Origin: Blastomussa wellsi
Lineage: Eukaryota > Cnidaria > Anthozoa > Scleractinia > Plerogyridae
DNA: 64,000 nt
Assembly: GCA_947652115.1 (NCBI GenBank)
Contig: OX393562.1
Coordinates: 12,185,910 to 12,249,909 of the forward strand
Direction: 5' to 3'
Part shown: one piece after another, positions 12,918 through 23,765 of the stretch
Layout of the letters: the number at the start of each line of letters is the position of its first letter
Position numbering within the stretch: position 1 is the first letter of the stretch
Made by a program: the position numbers and the translations under genes
Notes under the pieces: model-generated
The model's database searches: none
The model's input: the letters and a program-made list of their open reading frames with translations, nothing else
Told to the model about the DNA's origin: nothing

Positions 12918-13395
12918 TTACTCTGCAGGAAAACGAATTAAATGACGTCAATTTGGCGCGAACTATCACCAGACTCCAGGGTGCCTAACTGTCAAGCTTA
13001 GAAAATTACTGTTTGCGTGTAATGGCTGCCTTTGGGAGACAAACGCACCCATTTCGTGCCACGTTCAATTTGACAATGCATTGGGCCTTGGTGAAATGTT
13101 TGTATAGATTGTATTAAATAGTCGTGGCCAATTTTATACATAAGTCTGAAACATCGGAAACAACTTTTATTTCGACCTGCCGTGACGATATATATATATT
13201 TTTATTTGGCTTCAAACAATGCACTCACAGAGATGGCCAAAATCTAGAAGCTCGTTGTCGGCTAACTCAAGGACAGTAAAAGCACACGGAAACATAGTAA
13301 AACAAAAAAACGTAAATAATGTTGCTTGTTTTGAAGAAAGTTGGGTAAGATTTATCAACACCTTGTTTCCTTATTTCTATCATATTTCCCTAGCG

Positions 13396-13419
13396 TTGGC
13401 GCGAAAACGAATGACGTCA
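13396..13419 (+). promoter_or_regulatory. TTGGCGCGAA + TGACGTCA motif pair, A unit 2
   Basis: Same motif pair and spacing as at 11981-12004, in the second local tandem unit. The palindrome is at 13412-13419. The RTE nest begins about 250 bases downstream. Confidence 0.35.
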
Positions 13420-14084
13420 GACGGCGGCTTTCAATCTAATGTTCCCGAGTGCCTGGATTCGATTTCACTTTGAGGTCCGATTACTCATTATATAAACTCG
13501 GCAAAATACTGCCCACAAAATGTGGACAAAAAGCTGCGTGACAATCATTTTGCCGATCAACGGTCTGCTATATATCCGGCGCAAAGATCGGCTTGTTGCT
13601 GTGGTTTATATTATTTTAACTGAAAATAACTTTCAGGATGAGAGCAAATCCCGCTAACAATGAGTGATACTCCCCAGAGAGTGCAACCTTGCCGTTGGTT
13701 GGGGGGCTTGCGTGTCTCTATGACCCTGAGAGCTATGCTGGCGGGAGATTCGTCTCCTGACAGGGCCACCCAAGCTAGATAGGTCGAGGGGTAGAGACCA
13801 GACGAAGAGCACTCACTGGCCCTCCAGGTTGGGGGTTTGAATTGGGCTAACAACCCGGTTCTGTAAAAAACAGTCTGTTACAGAAACCGCAACAACATAT
13901 TCTGAAAACAACATGGTCGAGGAAGAGTCCCTTCTAGTAGAGCCCATGACGCGAGCTGGTGAAAGCCTTCGGGAAGCTAGGCTCTATTTCCGCCGCTCTC
14001 TCGAGTCCGGCCTTCGTTCATTCCCGAGAAGAGACGGCTGGATGCGTGAGCGGCCATCCTTGTCTGTGACGTATTTGAAAAAAA

Positions 14085-15084
14085 ATAATTAATGCATTCT
14101 CAGATGTCACCGGATGTGAATTAGGACTCGGAAAGCAAGCCTAAATGTACACACGCGCCAATACCAGCAACTTGTTCTTGCTCTTATTTCGATGTTGCCA
14201 TCGAAAAGTCAAAGCGCTTTGAAAAGCTCCGAGAAGATATAAAAACTATTCATCGCCAGTCGAAGGAAAAGTTTGAAACGAATAATAGAAAAGCGTGGCG
14301 TGCCTTCTCGCCCAGTGTTGTCGCGTCAACAAAATCTCTTCGCCATGCAGCAGATCAAGGAAGAGTGAAGGCCGCAAAAAGCCTTTCTTCGGTTATCGAT
14401 TCAAACAACGTGATAGCTAAATTGTTCTTTTAATATTTCAAGCAATTGTTACTAGTTACGAGTCAGGGAGGAAAAGTGTGGAATTGCCAAAAAGGATCAC
14501 CATGGGCTACGGTCTAAAACCAACCACATACTAAAAGTATCAAACAGAAATCTCATCTTGTTATATTTTAAACATAGCTTGAAATGTTCCAATATACACG
14601 CAAGGTTCATGTCCAAATATTTTCACATCGACAGTATAAGCTAGTGGTTAAGTGTTGTGTAAAAGGACTACAAATCCATCCATTGCTCTTCATAGATTCT
14701 GCTCGAACTGTTGACAGCATCTTCCTCCATCGATCCGAGGACAAACAGGACTCGGCTGATCCAAAAACGATCTGGCAGTCACCCCTTTCCACAGCTTTTT
14801 CAGTAAGACCTATCGATTTTAGGAATTTCAACGATATCAAACATCATCGGTGCAGACTGGAAAATTATAGGCTGGGAATAATAGACGGCTGCATGCAGGC
14901 TAGAAAATTAAAGTCTGCCCTACTCCAGTTGGTTGAATAACGAAGTTAACAACTTCTCTAACGCCTCTCTCTGTGGATCTTTCATTTTCTCGACTTTAAA
15001 GCGCTTCAAAATAGGATCGCGCGCCAAACCAAATCACTCCTTCCCATCCGTCATTCTGAAAATCTGCTTTGAAGAAATAATTTA
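14085..15084. other. Unassigned stretch inside the RTE element
   Basis: About 1 kb between the leader-like part and the endonuclease. One 118-codon frame (14584-14940, plus) has no recognisable domain and is probably chance. This stretch may be the rest of the 5' region or a further insertion; no terminal repeats were found. Confidence 0.35.
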
Positions 15085-15239
15085 TGCGGCTTTCGCAGCC
15101 TGCTCGATTTGAGCAGGCGACCTCCTAATTGGCGGAAATCAACAATGGCATTCTCACGCGTCCAGCCGTGAATTCGGGGAGGAGCGCGGGCTCCGGTTCC
15201 CGAACAGCGGCTGGTAATCGAGCCTATCGGGAAGCCAGT

Positions 15240-15681
15240 GTGCCGACAACTCTTCTGACGACCAAAGCCAAGCCCAGGATAGGGACCTGGAACGTCAGAA
15301 CCCTGTATGAGACCGGAAAAAGTGCACAAGTGTGTAGAGAGATGCATAGGTACAACTTGAAGATCTTAGGCCTATGTGAGACAAGATGGACTGGAACAGG
15401 TCGGACAAGACTGACGAACGGAGACACCATCATCTACTCCGGGCAGGAAGACGGCCAACCTCACATTCATGGAGTAGCGCTTCTGATAACACCTGAGGCA
15501 ATGCGAGCACTGCTGTCCTGGGAACCAGTATCACCAAGGATTCTCACTGCAAGATTCAACTCGAAGGGCAGGAAGGTCACCATCATCCAGTAGAGGTGAA
15601 AGAAGCATTCTATGAACAGATACAAGCAATCATGGACAAAGCACCAAAGAGAGACCTGAAGATCCTCATGGGAGACCTGAA
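15240..15681 (+). pseudogene. RTE endonuclease, N-terminal part
   Basis: The frame ending at 15593 contains KPRIGTWNVRTLYETGKSAQ, LKILGLCETRWTGTGRTRL and the GVALLITPEAMRALLSWEP block. These are hallmarks of the apurinic-type endonuclease of RTE/BovB elements, also annotated in databases as craniofacial-development-protein-2-like. A stop follows. The homologous frame continues at 15596 with KEAFYEQIQAIMDKAPKRDL and MGDLN, where the L1/Tx1 poly-T begins. The enzyme would nick target DNA to prime reverse transcription; this copy is broken by the stop, an internal deletion and the insertion. Confidence 0.85.
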
Positions 15682-15682
15682 T

Positions 15683-17122
15683 TTTTTTTTTTTTTTTTTT
15701 TTAGAAAAACTTTATTGTCACAACATCACAAATAACACTTACGCTACAAAATTTAAAGTTACAACAATTACAATACAAGAATTGAGATAACAATGCTTAA
15801 TACATAATACAAACAGGCTTGCTTGACGCGTACGTAGATTAAAATCTGATCAATTACAATAAAGAGAGGAGAGGCTTCCATATTGAAAGAAATTTTGCCT
15901 TTTGGCCTTTGGAATAAAAAATCGATCTTTGCACAATTAATTTGCCTTTAACAAATTCAAGAAAATGATCAAAGCTTGGGGGTTTAAATTCGCTTCTTTG
16001 CAGGAAGATGTGTCTCTTGCCAAGAAGGATGTAATAATTAAGGATATACATTTTGGGATCTTCTGGATAATACCCATACATTACACTTAAGTCATCAAAT
16101 AGCAAACGTTCACCACTGTGATTATTCCACCAGCTAATTACTTCAAACCAAAACTTTTGGAGTACAAAACAATTAACCAGCATATGGGATAGTGTTTCTA
16201 GGGAGTCACAATATATGCAGAGAGGAGAGCTTACGATCTTCATTTTGTGCAGCAAAGCCCCATGTGGAAGAATATTATGAATAATCTTATATTGAAATAT
16301 GCTTAATTTTGTTTCTTTAGTTATTTTAAATGGAAGCATATAAATGGCACTAAGTTTGGAAGATTCCACTCCTTGTCTGCAGAGTCGAAGGCTAGCTAAC
16401 GGTTCTACAAATTTCCTTTGAATAAGTATATTGCGAGCCTTCTTACTAGTGATTGCGCTGATTTCTATAGTTGTGTTTTGGTCCATATCTTGATTGTTTT
16501 GTTCCATATCTTGATTGTTCATGATAAAACCCGGTCTCAAAGGACACTTCCATCTATAAGGTATAGCTGATCTTAAACCATACAACTTAGTAAAAGGCGC
16601 CCTGAGACCAGTTTTTAAAAGAAACTTATCAAGTGTTAAAAATCTGTTGTTTTCATTTAGAAGGTCTTTAATTCTAAGTATGCCAGCCTCATGTCATCCT
16701 TTCCAATATACTGATTTACCGTCTATTAAAATATGCTTGTTATTCCATAGGATTACATTTCTAATGCGGATTTCATTGTCCGAAATTTGCTCTCGGACCT
16801 CCGCCCAGCTGTTAAGAACATCAGTGTAAAATGCTGGTATGTTGTTTAGATCCAGAAATTTTACATCATAATCACAATAAAAAATAAATGGCCCCCAACA
16901 TTTTTCAAATAAAATAAAGGAATTAACATCCACTGATCTCCTACACCTTTTTTCATTCTTTGAACCCACGCAGTTTGTAGCGACTTAGCTATAGTCTCAA
17001 ATTCTGGTAAATCCAACCCTCCTCTTTCTTTTGGACCGATGAGCGTATCCCTTTTTATCTTTGGTTTCTTATTATTCCAGACAAAATCTGTGACCATTTT
17101 ATTAGTTATATCTATATAATGA
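15683..17122 (-). mobile_element. L1/Tx1-type LINE 3' fragment
   Basis: Inserted in the RTE endonuclease with a perfect 12-bp target duplication, GGAGACCTGAAT, at 15671-15682 and 17123-17134. It starts with a run of about 20 T on the plus strand, the poly-A tail of a minus-strand element. Three overlapping minus frames (16861-17157, 16694-16969, 15854-16585) make up the C-terminal half of an L1-like ORF2, separated by frameshifts. The last frame holds a CIYC...H....C zinc-binding motif followed by a W-rich segment. It is 5'-truncated as usual for target-primed insertion, and absent from copy B. Confidence 0.85.
15854..16585 (-). pseudogene. L1/Tx1 ORF2 C-terminal domain
   Basis: A 243-codon frame whose second half contains SSPLCIYCDSLETLSHMLVN followed by a further Cys. 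This is the Cys/His zinc-binding region (zf-RVT type) after the reverse transcriptase of L1-like proteins. Upstream pieces of the same protein lie in other frames (QTAWVQRMKKGV near 16930-16990, and KMVTDFVWNNKKPKIKRDTL near 17040-17110). The catalytic reverse transcriptase core is not included in the insertion, so this is a truncated remnant. Confidence 0.75.
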
Positions 17123-17544
17123 GGAGACCTGAATGCTAAATTGGTACTGGAGAGCAAAATGAGAATGGTGAACTCTTCACAGAGTTTTGTACCTTCAATG
17201 ACCTTGTGATTGGAGGCACTCTATTTCCCCACAAGACATTCCACAAGAACACATGGATTTCCCCTGATGGCAAGACCGAGAACCAGGAAGAGAAACAAGA
17301 ACTACAGGCACGCTACTGGGAAATGAACCGGGAAGTGAAGAAGAGTGCGAGAAACGACAAGAGAAAGTTCATCGAGGAGCTGACTGAGGAAGCAGAAACT
17401 GCAGCAGGCCAAAGAAGTATGAAGAGGCTGTATGAGATCACCCGAACACTCTCTGGAAAGATCAGCAACCCAAGTCGCCCTGTCAAGGACAAGAACGGAA
17501 ACATCATCTTGGGTGAACAGGACCAGAGAGCAAGATGGGCTGAG
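17123..17544 (+). pseudogene. RTE endonuclease end and linker
   Basis: After the L1/Tx1 insertion the RTE resumes with GDLNAK-like codons, then a frame holding DLVIGGTLFPHKTFHKNTWI and SPDGKTEN, the conserved end of the endonuclease. The codons that normally follow are deleted and the frame jumps into a Lys/Glu-rich linker (KKSARNDKRKFIEELTEEAE) before the reverse transcriptase. The Gypsy element splits this part after the codons for RWAE, and the same frame continues at 22186 with HFKETL. Confidence 0.8.
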
Positions 17545-17709
17545 TGTAGTATCTCACGGATTTAACCTTCGGATTTAACCAACGTACAAGAAACACTCTA
17601 AACAAACTCCATTGCAAGAGAGCACGTTTTACTAACACGTCAACATCTAATGCGCATGCTCCAATATACATCTAATACGCATGCTCCGATATAAATGTAA
17701 AACACTACA
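17545..17709 (-). repeat. Gypsy LTR (3' LTR of the minus-strand element)
   Basis: 165 bp, TGTAGT...ACTACA, identical to 22021-22185. It holds a near-perfect direct repeat of GGAGCATGCG.ATTAGATGT on the element strand, probably part of its promoter region, and a TTTATAT box. Confidence 0.95.
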
Positions 17710-17903
17710 TTCCTCCCTTCTTTAAATAACTTGTCCGGTAGAATGAAAAAACAAAACAAAATTAACCTAATCAATTCCTATGCATGCAAATGTCTCTGAA
17801 TGTCCTATGAAAGTCTTAACAAACTTAACACTTCAAACTGGTATCAAAAGAAGTATAACACAATAAACAGTTCAAGTTCAGTTCACATTTGTGTGTAAGA
17901 GTT

Positions 17904-20900
17904 CTACTCCGGGACCAGCTGAACACAGCCTACATCATAGTCTTGAAATCTTATCGGTGGTCGTCTGACTCTTGACGGACGTAAGGGTAAGATAGATGTA
18001 GAACCACTTTGCACTCCAGTAGGAGCTTTGACAGATTCTCTAAGCTCTTGGCTTGGTGAAGGTAGTGTCACTCCTTGAGCCTCTGTGGTATCTGATGATT
18101 CGCTGGTGGCTTGGGGTACATTATCTTGCTCGAGATACTTTTTCACATGGGTCACATTTCGACGGTACTGTACACCATCGGCCTCAACAAGAACACTATT
18201 ACCATTCTTCTGAACAACTGTAAATGGAGAATGTTTGTATGTCGTGGACAGTTTGTTCTCTTTCTCCTGTCTCAACAACACTTTATCACCTTCTTGAATA
18301 TGGCTTTCTTGTGCATTTCTTCTACTGTCTCCATACACCTTCCCTTTCTCTTTCCGTTCACTATCACGGTCTCTGACTTCATCTTCAACAGTGAGCTCTT
18401 GCAGTTGAGGTAGTTTGGTTCTGATACGTCTTCCAAACAACAATTCGGCAGGGCTAACCCCAGTTGTACAATGAGGTGTACTACGGTACATCATTAAGAA
18501 ATCGTCCATCTCTGATCTCCAGTTACGACCTTCGGCTTGGGCAATACGCAGACGTTTCAGGATACTGCGGTTCTGTCTTTCAATCTCACCATTTGCCTGT
18601 GGCCATAAGGGCGTTGTTCGACGGTGCTCAATTCCATTCTCTTCCAAGTACTTCTCAAAGTAGTCACTGACAAACTGTGCCCCATTGTCGGTTCTGAGGG
18701 ACAAAGGAAGACCATGAGTGACGAAAATCTTGGACAGCATTGATACAATCTTCTCAGATGTAGTAGATTTGGTGAATTCCATTTCAAAGAATCGACTGTA
18801 GTAGTCCACCAATACAAAGACATAATCACCGGAAGGCAGTGGGCCTAATAAGTCAGCCGCTAGATGTTGCCATGGTGCAGAAGGCAACTCTGTACGTACC
18901 ATCGGCTCTGGTCTAGGTGGTTGTGAAACTAACTGACAACCATGACAGGTCTTACAGACCCCTTCCGCCTCTTTATCGATGCCTGGCCACCACACCTTGG
19001 TGCGCAAACGTTGCTTCATGGCCACAATTCCAGGATGGCCTTCATGCGCCAACTTCAGTGCTTGACTGCGAAGTTGCTTTGGTAATACAATTCGAGTTCC
19101 ACGAAGAACAAGCTTTCCAATTGCGCTTAATTCACCTCGCACAGGCAGGTACTCCTTGAATTCCATAGCATGCCATCTTCCATTCAAGAGACATTCTCGT
19201 ACACTTTTCAGCTCTAGATCGTGTTCGGATGCTCTCTCAATTTCGCGAGTTGTCAAGGCAACAGGCGTTGATTCCTGAGCCACCCACTTCACATATTCTT
19301 CTGTTTCGTTCTCGTCTCTTGACTGTGGCACTGGACTCAGGAGACGTGACAATGAATCTGCAATATTCTTGGGCCCTGGAATGTACTTCACTGTAAATCT
19401 ATAGGGTTGCATTCTGAGAAGCCATCTCTCGATCCTAGCACAGGTCTTCGATGTGGGTGAGAAAATACATTCCAGCGGTTTGTGGTCAGTCATTAATTCA
19501 AAGTCAGCACCATACAAATACATGTGGAATCTTTCGCAGGACCACACTATCGCTAAAGCCTCTTTCTCAGTCTGAGAATATCGGCGTTCTGTATCTGACA
19601 AACTTCGGCTTGCATAGCTAATAACGCGTAGCTCTTCTCCCTGCTGTTGTACCAATACAGCTCCTAAGCCTACAGGGCTTGCATCTGCGATCACCTTTGT
19701 TGGGGCATTCTTGTCAAAATATCCAAGTGTCTCTGCACTGGACAGTCTCTTCTTCAACTCGTCAAATGATTTCTGTTGCTCCGGCCCCCACACAAAAGGT
19801 TCGCCATTCTTTGTAAGCTGGCGGAGAGGTGCTGATACGGTTGCCAGGTCAGGAATGAAACGTGCAGTAAAATTAACCAACCCAAGGAAGCTTCTCACTT
19901 CAGCAGCACTCGTCGGTTCACGAGCATCAACAACAGCTTTCACCTTAACATCTGCTGGACCAATCCCACGTGCAGACAACACATGACCCATAAACACCAA
20001 GTGCGACATCTTGAATTCACATTTGTCACGGTTTAAGGTCAACCCCCTGCTACTCAATACTCTGACCACATTCTCAAATCTCTTGTCATGTTCCTCTTCA
20101 GTGGGTGCATGGACTATCACATCATCAAGGATGTTGTGGACTCCTTCACACTCTTGCAGGACTTGGCCAAGTACCTTCTGGTACATCTCCGGTGCGCAAC
20201 TTATACCGAACATCAGTCGTTTGTATCGGTACAGTCCCTGGTGGGTACCAAATGTAGTAATATCTCTGGATTCAGGTGATAACTCTATTTGATGATAGGC
20301 AGAGTTAAGATCCAACTTACTGAAGAACTTGCTCTGGTTCAAATCTTGTAAAACTTCATCGATGGTGGGAATCGGGTGACGCTCTCGTTTCACTGCCATG
20401 TTGGCCTGCCGCATGTCTACACACAAACGGATGTCACCTGAGGGCTTCGGCACCACTACCACTGGTGATACCCATGAACTTGGTCCACTCACTTTCTCAA
20501 TAATGTCAAGTTCAACAAGTTCGTCTAGTTTGTCACTCAACTTATCACGCAGGTGGTAAGGAACTCGCCTAATGGTTTGTGCTATGGGTTGTACCTCTGG
20601 ATCAACTGGAATCTTTAGTTGAAAATCTTCAAGCTTGCCAATACCTTCACAACATCCGGGAAATTTGTCTAAAACACTGGATGCCCCTTTAGCTCCATCA
20701 GTTGATGCTTCTAGTGAGTTAACTTGGACTGGAGTTCCAAGCTTAAGAACTCCTAAGGCAATGGCTGTGACTCGCCCTAGAAGGGCCTGTCCCTTATTTT
20801 CAATAACAACAAATTCAACCCCACTTAGCACTACCTCCCCAACAGAAACTTCTGCAGTAAATGTGCCAGCAACTTGTAGTGGCTGATTACTACCATATGA

Positions 20901-22001
20901 ATACAACTTCTTGGAAGCTTTGCTCGACACACATTTAACCTTATTGGCTTTCAAATCTTCCCACACATTGCGACCAATGACATTGCAACTAGCACCAGAA
21001 TCAATAATCATTGTTACAGGCAAACCTCCTATTTTCACAGAAATTTTGCCATCACTTGGAACATTTAAATCATCTGATATGCCAAATGCATACTCACAAA
21101 CATCACTCTGCTGAACCTCGTCTTCCACTTGCCTCACATCATGGCGTCCACCACTCCTTCTTCTATTGCCTGCCCCACTCATTCCTCCAGCTCCTCGGCC
21201 TCGGCCACTATTTTGCTTCTTCTTCGTTTTACAAACAGCCTCAAAATGTCCTGTCCCATTACATTTCCTGCACTGTTTCCCTCTAGCTGGGCATCGGTGA
21301 TCGTTAGCTTTGTGTCCTAGCCTTCCACAACAATAACATTTAATATGGCTTGTGCTCGAATCTTCTTTGTGATCCACCTTTCCACCCACACTATTAACCT
21401 CGTTACTCGCATCGCTTGCTCCTTCGATCGAACGGGCCTGTTTCTCAGATTCTTCCATAGAACGGGCGATTTCTCTCAATTTTGGCAGAGTCAAGGCTTG
21501 ACCCTTCTGAAGTAACTTTCGACGAAGCTCGTGTGACAAACACTTACTAATCACTTGATCACGAATTTGCTCCTCCACAGCGTCCGCATCTCCGAATTCA
21601 CATGTTTTAGCTTTCTGTCTCAATCTGGTCACAAACTGTTCGACGGTTTCGTTGGCCAGTTGACTTGTTTCACGAAAACAAAGCCTTTCGTATGGAACAT
21701 TTGCTTGCGGTTTGAAATATTTATTCAAGGTCGCCGTCGCTTTCCGATAGCTATCCGACCCTCCTTCTTCTTCTAACGTAAAATAGATATCTTGAACATC
21801 TGTTCCAGCGGTATGCAACAGTAGCGCCTTCTTCTGGTCGGCATTTTTGACTCCTTTGCCCGTTGCATACAACTCGAAAGCTCGTAGCCATCTTTCCCAG
21901 CGTGCGGAGATACCAGCAGTTTCTGAGCAGTCAAATGACTTCAATCCTTGTCCTGTATCGCTTAAATATACAGCTGACATCTCAAACAAATCTAGTATCA
22001 T
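17904..22001 (-). CDS. Gypsy gag-pol polyprotein, intact
   Basis: One uninterrupted frame of 1,365 residues. Order: capsid-like gag about 20-195; two zinc knuckles at 222-257 (CYCC...H...C and CRKCNGTGHFEAVC); aspartic protease at MIIDSGAS (Asp334); reverse transcriptase about 500-690, with D564 in KLDLNSAYHQI and the catalytic pair in NILDDVIV (626-627); RNase H about 768-885 (D773, D839); integrase with a zinc-binding HEGHPG...CKTC region (986-1022) and DDE residues D1050, D1105 and E1141, the last two exactly 35 residues apart. The ATG at 22001 follows the primer site directly; Met8 is an alternative start. Gag and pol are fused without a frameshift, unlike the copy B Gypsy. Confidence 0.95.
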   Translation of the reverse strand: MILDLFEMSAVYLSDTGQGLKSFDCSETAGISARWERWLRAFELYATGKGVKNADQKKALLLHTAGTDVQDIYFTLEEEGGSDSYRKATATLNKYFKPQANVPYERLCFRETSQLANETVEQFVTRLRQKAKTCEFGDADAVEEQIRDQVISKCLSHELRRKLLQKGQALTLPKLREIARSMEESEKQARSIEGASDASNEVNSVGGKVDHKEDSSTSHIKCYCCGRLGHKANDHRCPARGKQCRKCNGTGHFEAVCKTKKKQNSGRGRGAGGMSGAGNRRRSGGRHDVRQVEDEVQQSDVCEYAFGISDDLNVPSDGKISVKIGGLPVTMIIDSGASCNVIGRNVWEDLKANKVKCVSSKASKKLYSYGSNQPLQVAGTFTAEVSVGEVVLSGVEFVVIENKGQALLGRVTAIALGVLKLGTPVQVNSLEASTDGAKGASSVLDKFPGCCEGIGKLEDFQLKIPVDPEVQPIAQTIRRVPYHLRDKLSDKLDELVELDIIEKVSGPSSWVSPVVVVPKPSGDIRLCVDMRQANMAVKRERHPIPTIDEVLQDLNQSKFFSKLDLNSAYHQIELSPESRDITTFGTHQGLYRYKRLMFGISCAPEMYQKVLGQVLQECEGVHNILDDVIVHAPTEEEHDKRFENVVRVLSSRGLTLNRDKCEFKMSHLVFMGHVLSARGIGPADVKVKAVVDAREPTSAAEVRSFLGLVNFTARFIPDLATVSAPLRQLTKNGEPFVWGPEQQKSFDELKKRLSSAETLGYFDKNAPTKVIADASPVGLGAVLVQQQGEELRVISYASRSLSDTERRYSQTEKEALAIVWSCERFHMYLYGADFELMTDHKPLECIFSPTSKTCARIERWLLRMQPYRFTVKYIPGPKNIADSLSRLLSPVPQSRDENETEEYVKWVAQESTPVALTTREIERASEHDLELKSVRECLLNGRWHAMEFKEYLPVRGELSAIGKLVLRGTRIVLPKQLRSQALKLAHEGHPGIVAMKQRLRTKVWWPGIDKEAEGVCKTCHGCQLVSQPPRPEPMVRTELPSAPWQHLAADLLGPLPSGDYVFVLVDYYSRFFEMEFTKSTTSEKIVSMLSKIFVTHGLPLSLRTDNGAQFVSDYFEKYLEENGIEHRRTTPLWPQANGEIERQNRSILKRLRIAQAEGRNWRSEMDDFLMMYRSTPHCTTGVSPAELLFGRRIRTKLPQLQELTVEDEVRDRDSERKEKGKVYGDSRRNAQESHIQEGDKVLLRQEKENKLSTTYKHSPFTVVQKNGNSVLVEADGVQYRRNVTHVKKYLEQDNVPQATSESSDTTEAQGVTLPSPSQELRESVKAPTGVQSGSTSILPLRPSRVRRPPIRFQDYDVGCVQLVPE

Positions 22002-22020
22002 CCCATCCTCGTCGCCAAAA

Positions 22021-22185
22021 TGTAGTATCTCACGGATTTAACCTTCGGATTTAACCAACGTACAAGAAACACTCTAAACAAACTCCATTGCAAGAGAGCA
22101 CGTTTTACTAACACGTCAACATCTAATGCGCATGCTCCAATATACATCTAATACGCATGCTCCGATATAAATGTAAAACACTACA
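22021..22185 (-). repeat. Gypsy LTR (5' LTR of the minus-strand element)
   Basis: Identical to the LTR at 17545-17709. It is followed on the right by the target duplication CTGAG, after which the RTE reading frame continues. Confidence 0.95.
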
Positions 22186-23765
22186 CTGAGCACTTTAAGG
22201 AAACACTCAACAGACCTGCACCACCAGCCTCACCAGACATCCCACCATCAACTGAGCTCCTAGACATCAACATCAACCCTCCCACCAAGACAGAGATCAC
22301 CAAAACCATCACGTCCCTCAAGTCGGGCAAAGCAGCAGGTCCCGACGGAATACCACCAGAAGCATTGAAGGCAGACATCCAGACCTCGACAGAGATGCTA
22401 CACCCACTCCTACATAAGACCTGGGAATAGGAGGGAGTTCCAGAGGACTGGAAGAAAGGCCACCTCGTGAAGCTGCCAAAGATAGGGGACCTGTCCTCCT
22501 GCAACAACTGGAGGGGTATCATGCTGCTGTCCATCCCGGGGAAAGTATAGTCCAGAATTATCCTGGAGAGACTGAAGACTGCCCTCGACAAAACACTGAG
22601 GGACGAGCAGGCAGGCTTTCGCCAAGAGAGATCATGCATAGACCACTTTGCCACACTGCGGATCGTCATCGAGTAGTCTCTGGAGTGGCAGACCCCCCCT
22701 GTAGACAGTCTTCGTCGACTTTCGACAGTGTCGACAGAGACGCCATCTGGAGACTGATGTATCACTACGGCTTTCCACCGAAGTTCGTCACCATCATCCA
22801 ACAACTGTATGAAGATGCCACCTGTCAAGTCATCCACAACGGGAAGCTGACGGAACCCTTCACTGTACAAACTTGTGTCCGTCAAGGTTGTTTACTCTCG
22901 CCGACGATCTTTCTGATGGTGGTAGACTGGGTCATGAGACAGTGTACAGCAAGCCGGAGGACAGGTATCCAGTGGACCTTTATAAAGCAGCTGGAGGACC
23001 TGTACTTTTCTCCCACAAGCAGCAAGACGCACAAGAGAAACTATGTCGCGTGGCAGCAGAAGCTGAAAAGACTGGGCTCCAAATCAACATCGGGAAGACT
23101 GAGGTCATGAGGGTGAACAACAAGCAGCAAGACCCAGTGAAACTCCATCAAGAAGACATCAAAGAAGTGGACAAGTTTTTTTACCTGGGCAGTATAGTCA
23201 GCAAAGATGAGGGAACGGACGAGGACATCAAGTGCCGAATAAACAAGGCGAGACACGCCTTTAACATCTTACGACCAATCTGGAGATCAAAAGCCCTCTC
23301 ACTCCGCAACAAGATCCAGATCTTCAACACTAATGTGAAGTCAGTCCTACTTTATGGCTCGGAAACGTGGCGTGTAACCAAGACCAACACCCACAAGCTT
23401 CAGACATACATCAACAGATGTCTCAGAAACATCCTTAACATCGGGTGGCCAGAAGTTGTCTCCAATGAACAACTCTGCGACAGGGCAAGCCAAGCCCCAA
23501 TTGACATCAATTGACATCAAGAAATGAAAATGGGGATGGATTGGCCACACTCTATGCAAGCCTACATCCAACGTCACCAGACAGGCTCTTGATTGGAACC
23601 CACAAGGAAAACGGAAAGTCGGCCGACCCAGACAGACTTGGCGCAGGAGTGTTGACGCTGAGGCGAAGGCCGCCGGAATGACTTGGGCCGAGCTGAAGAG
23701 GACCAGCCAAAACCGTGTTCGCTGGAGGAGTGCTGTTGCGGCCCTTTGTTCCCCAAGGAATTAAG
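22186..23765 (+). pseudogene. RTE reverse transcriptase, inactivated
   Basis: The frame starts HFKETLNRPAPP, then KSGKAAGPDGIPPEALKAD and DWKKGHLVKLPKIGDLSSC, all typical of RTE-clade reverse transcriptase. In-frame stops follow at several points. Another frame carries DSVDRDAIWRLMYHYGFP and VRQGCLLSPTIF, and a third carries LQINIGKTEVMRVN to LYGSETWRVT and the C-terminal region. Between LEDL (near 23000) and HKQQDAQEK, the short segment that should hold the catalytic x-A-D-D box is missing. The protein therefore cannot have polymerase activity even apart from its stops. Confidence 0.88.

Larger units (their letters stand above)
11580..13040. repeat. Local tandem duplication, unit 1 of copy A
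   Basis: Sequence from 11580 to about 13040 recurs at 13041 onward (continuing after the RTE nest to about 24720) and, in copy B, at 56570-58270 and 58280-59560. Shared landmarks in order: CCCATTTCGTGCCAC, GGAAACAACTTTTATT, GCGTTGGCGCGAAAACGAAT, AATCCTTCACAAAATCTG and AATCTTATACG. Presence in both copies shows the local duplication predates the segmental one. Confidence 0.85.
17545..22185 (-). mobile_element. Complete Gypsy LTR retrotransposon (Mag/K02A2.6-like)
   Basis: A 4,641-bp element on the minus strand flanked by the 5-bp target duplication CTGAG (17540-17544 and 22186-22190). The two 165-bp LTRs start TGTAGT and end ACTACA, and read identical base for base. On the element strand, a candidate tRNA primer site beginning TGGCGACGAGG lies just inside the 22021 LTR. 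A polypurine tract (AAAGAAGGGAGGAA) abuts the 17709 LTR. The single gag-pol frame is intact. This is the youngest element in copy A and was potentially capable of movement at insertion. Confidence 0.95.

Noticed and set aside
14584..14940. 118-codon plus frame inside the RTE element
   Set aside because: No recognisable domain, an antisense frame of similar size overlaps it, and the element is dead. Recorded only as an unassigned stretch.
18111..22054. Plus-strand frames opposite the Gypsy polyprotein
   Set aside because: Antisense shadows of the intact gag-pol frame.
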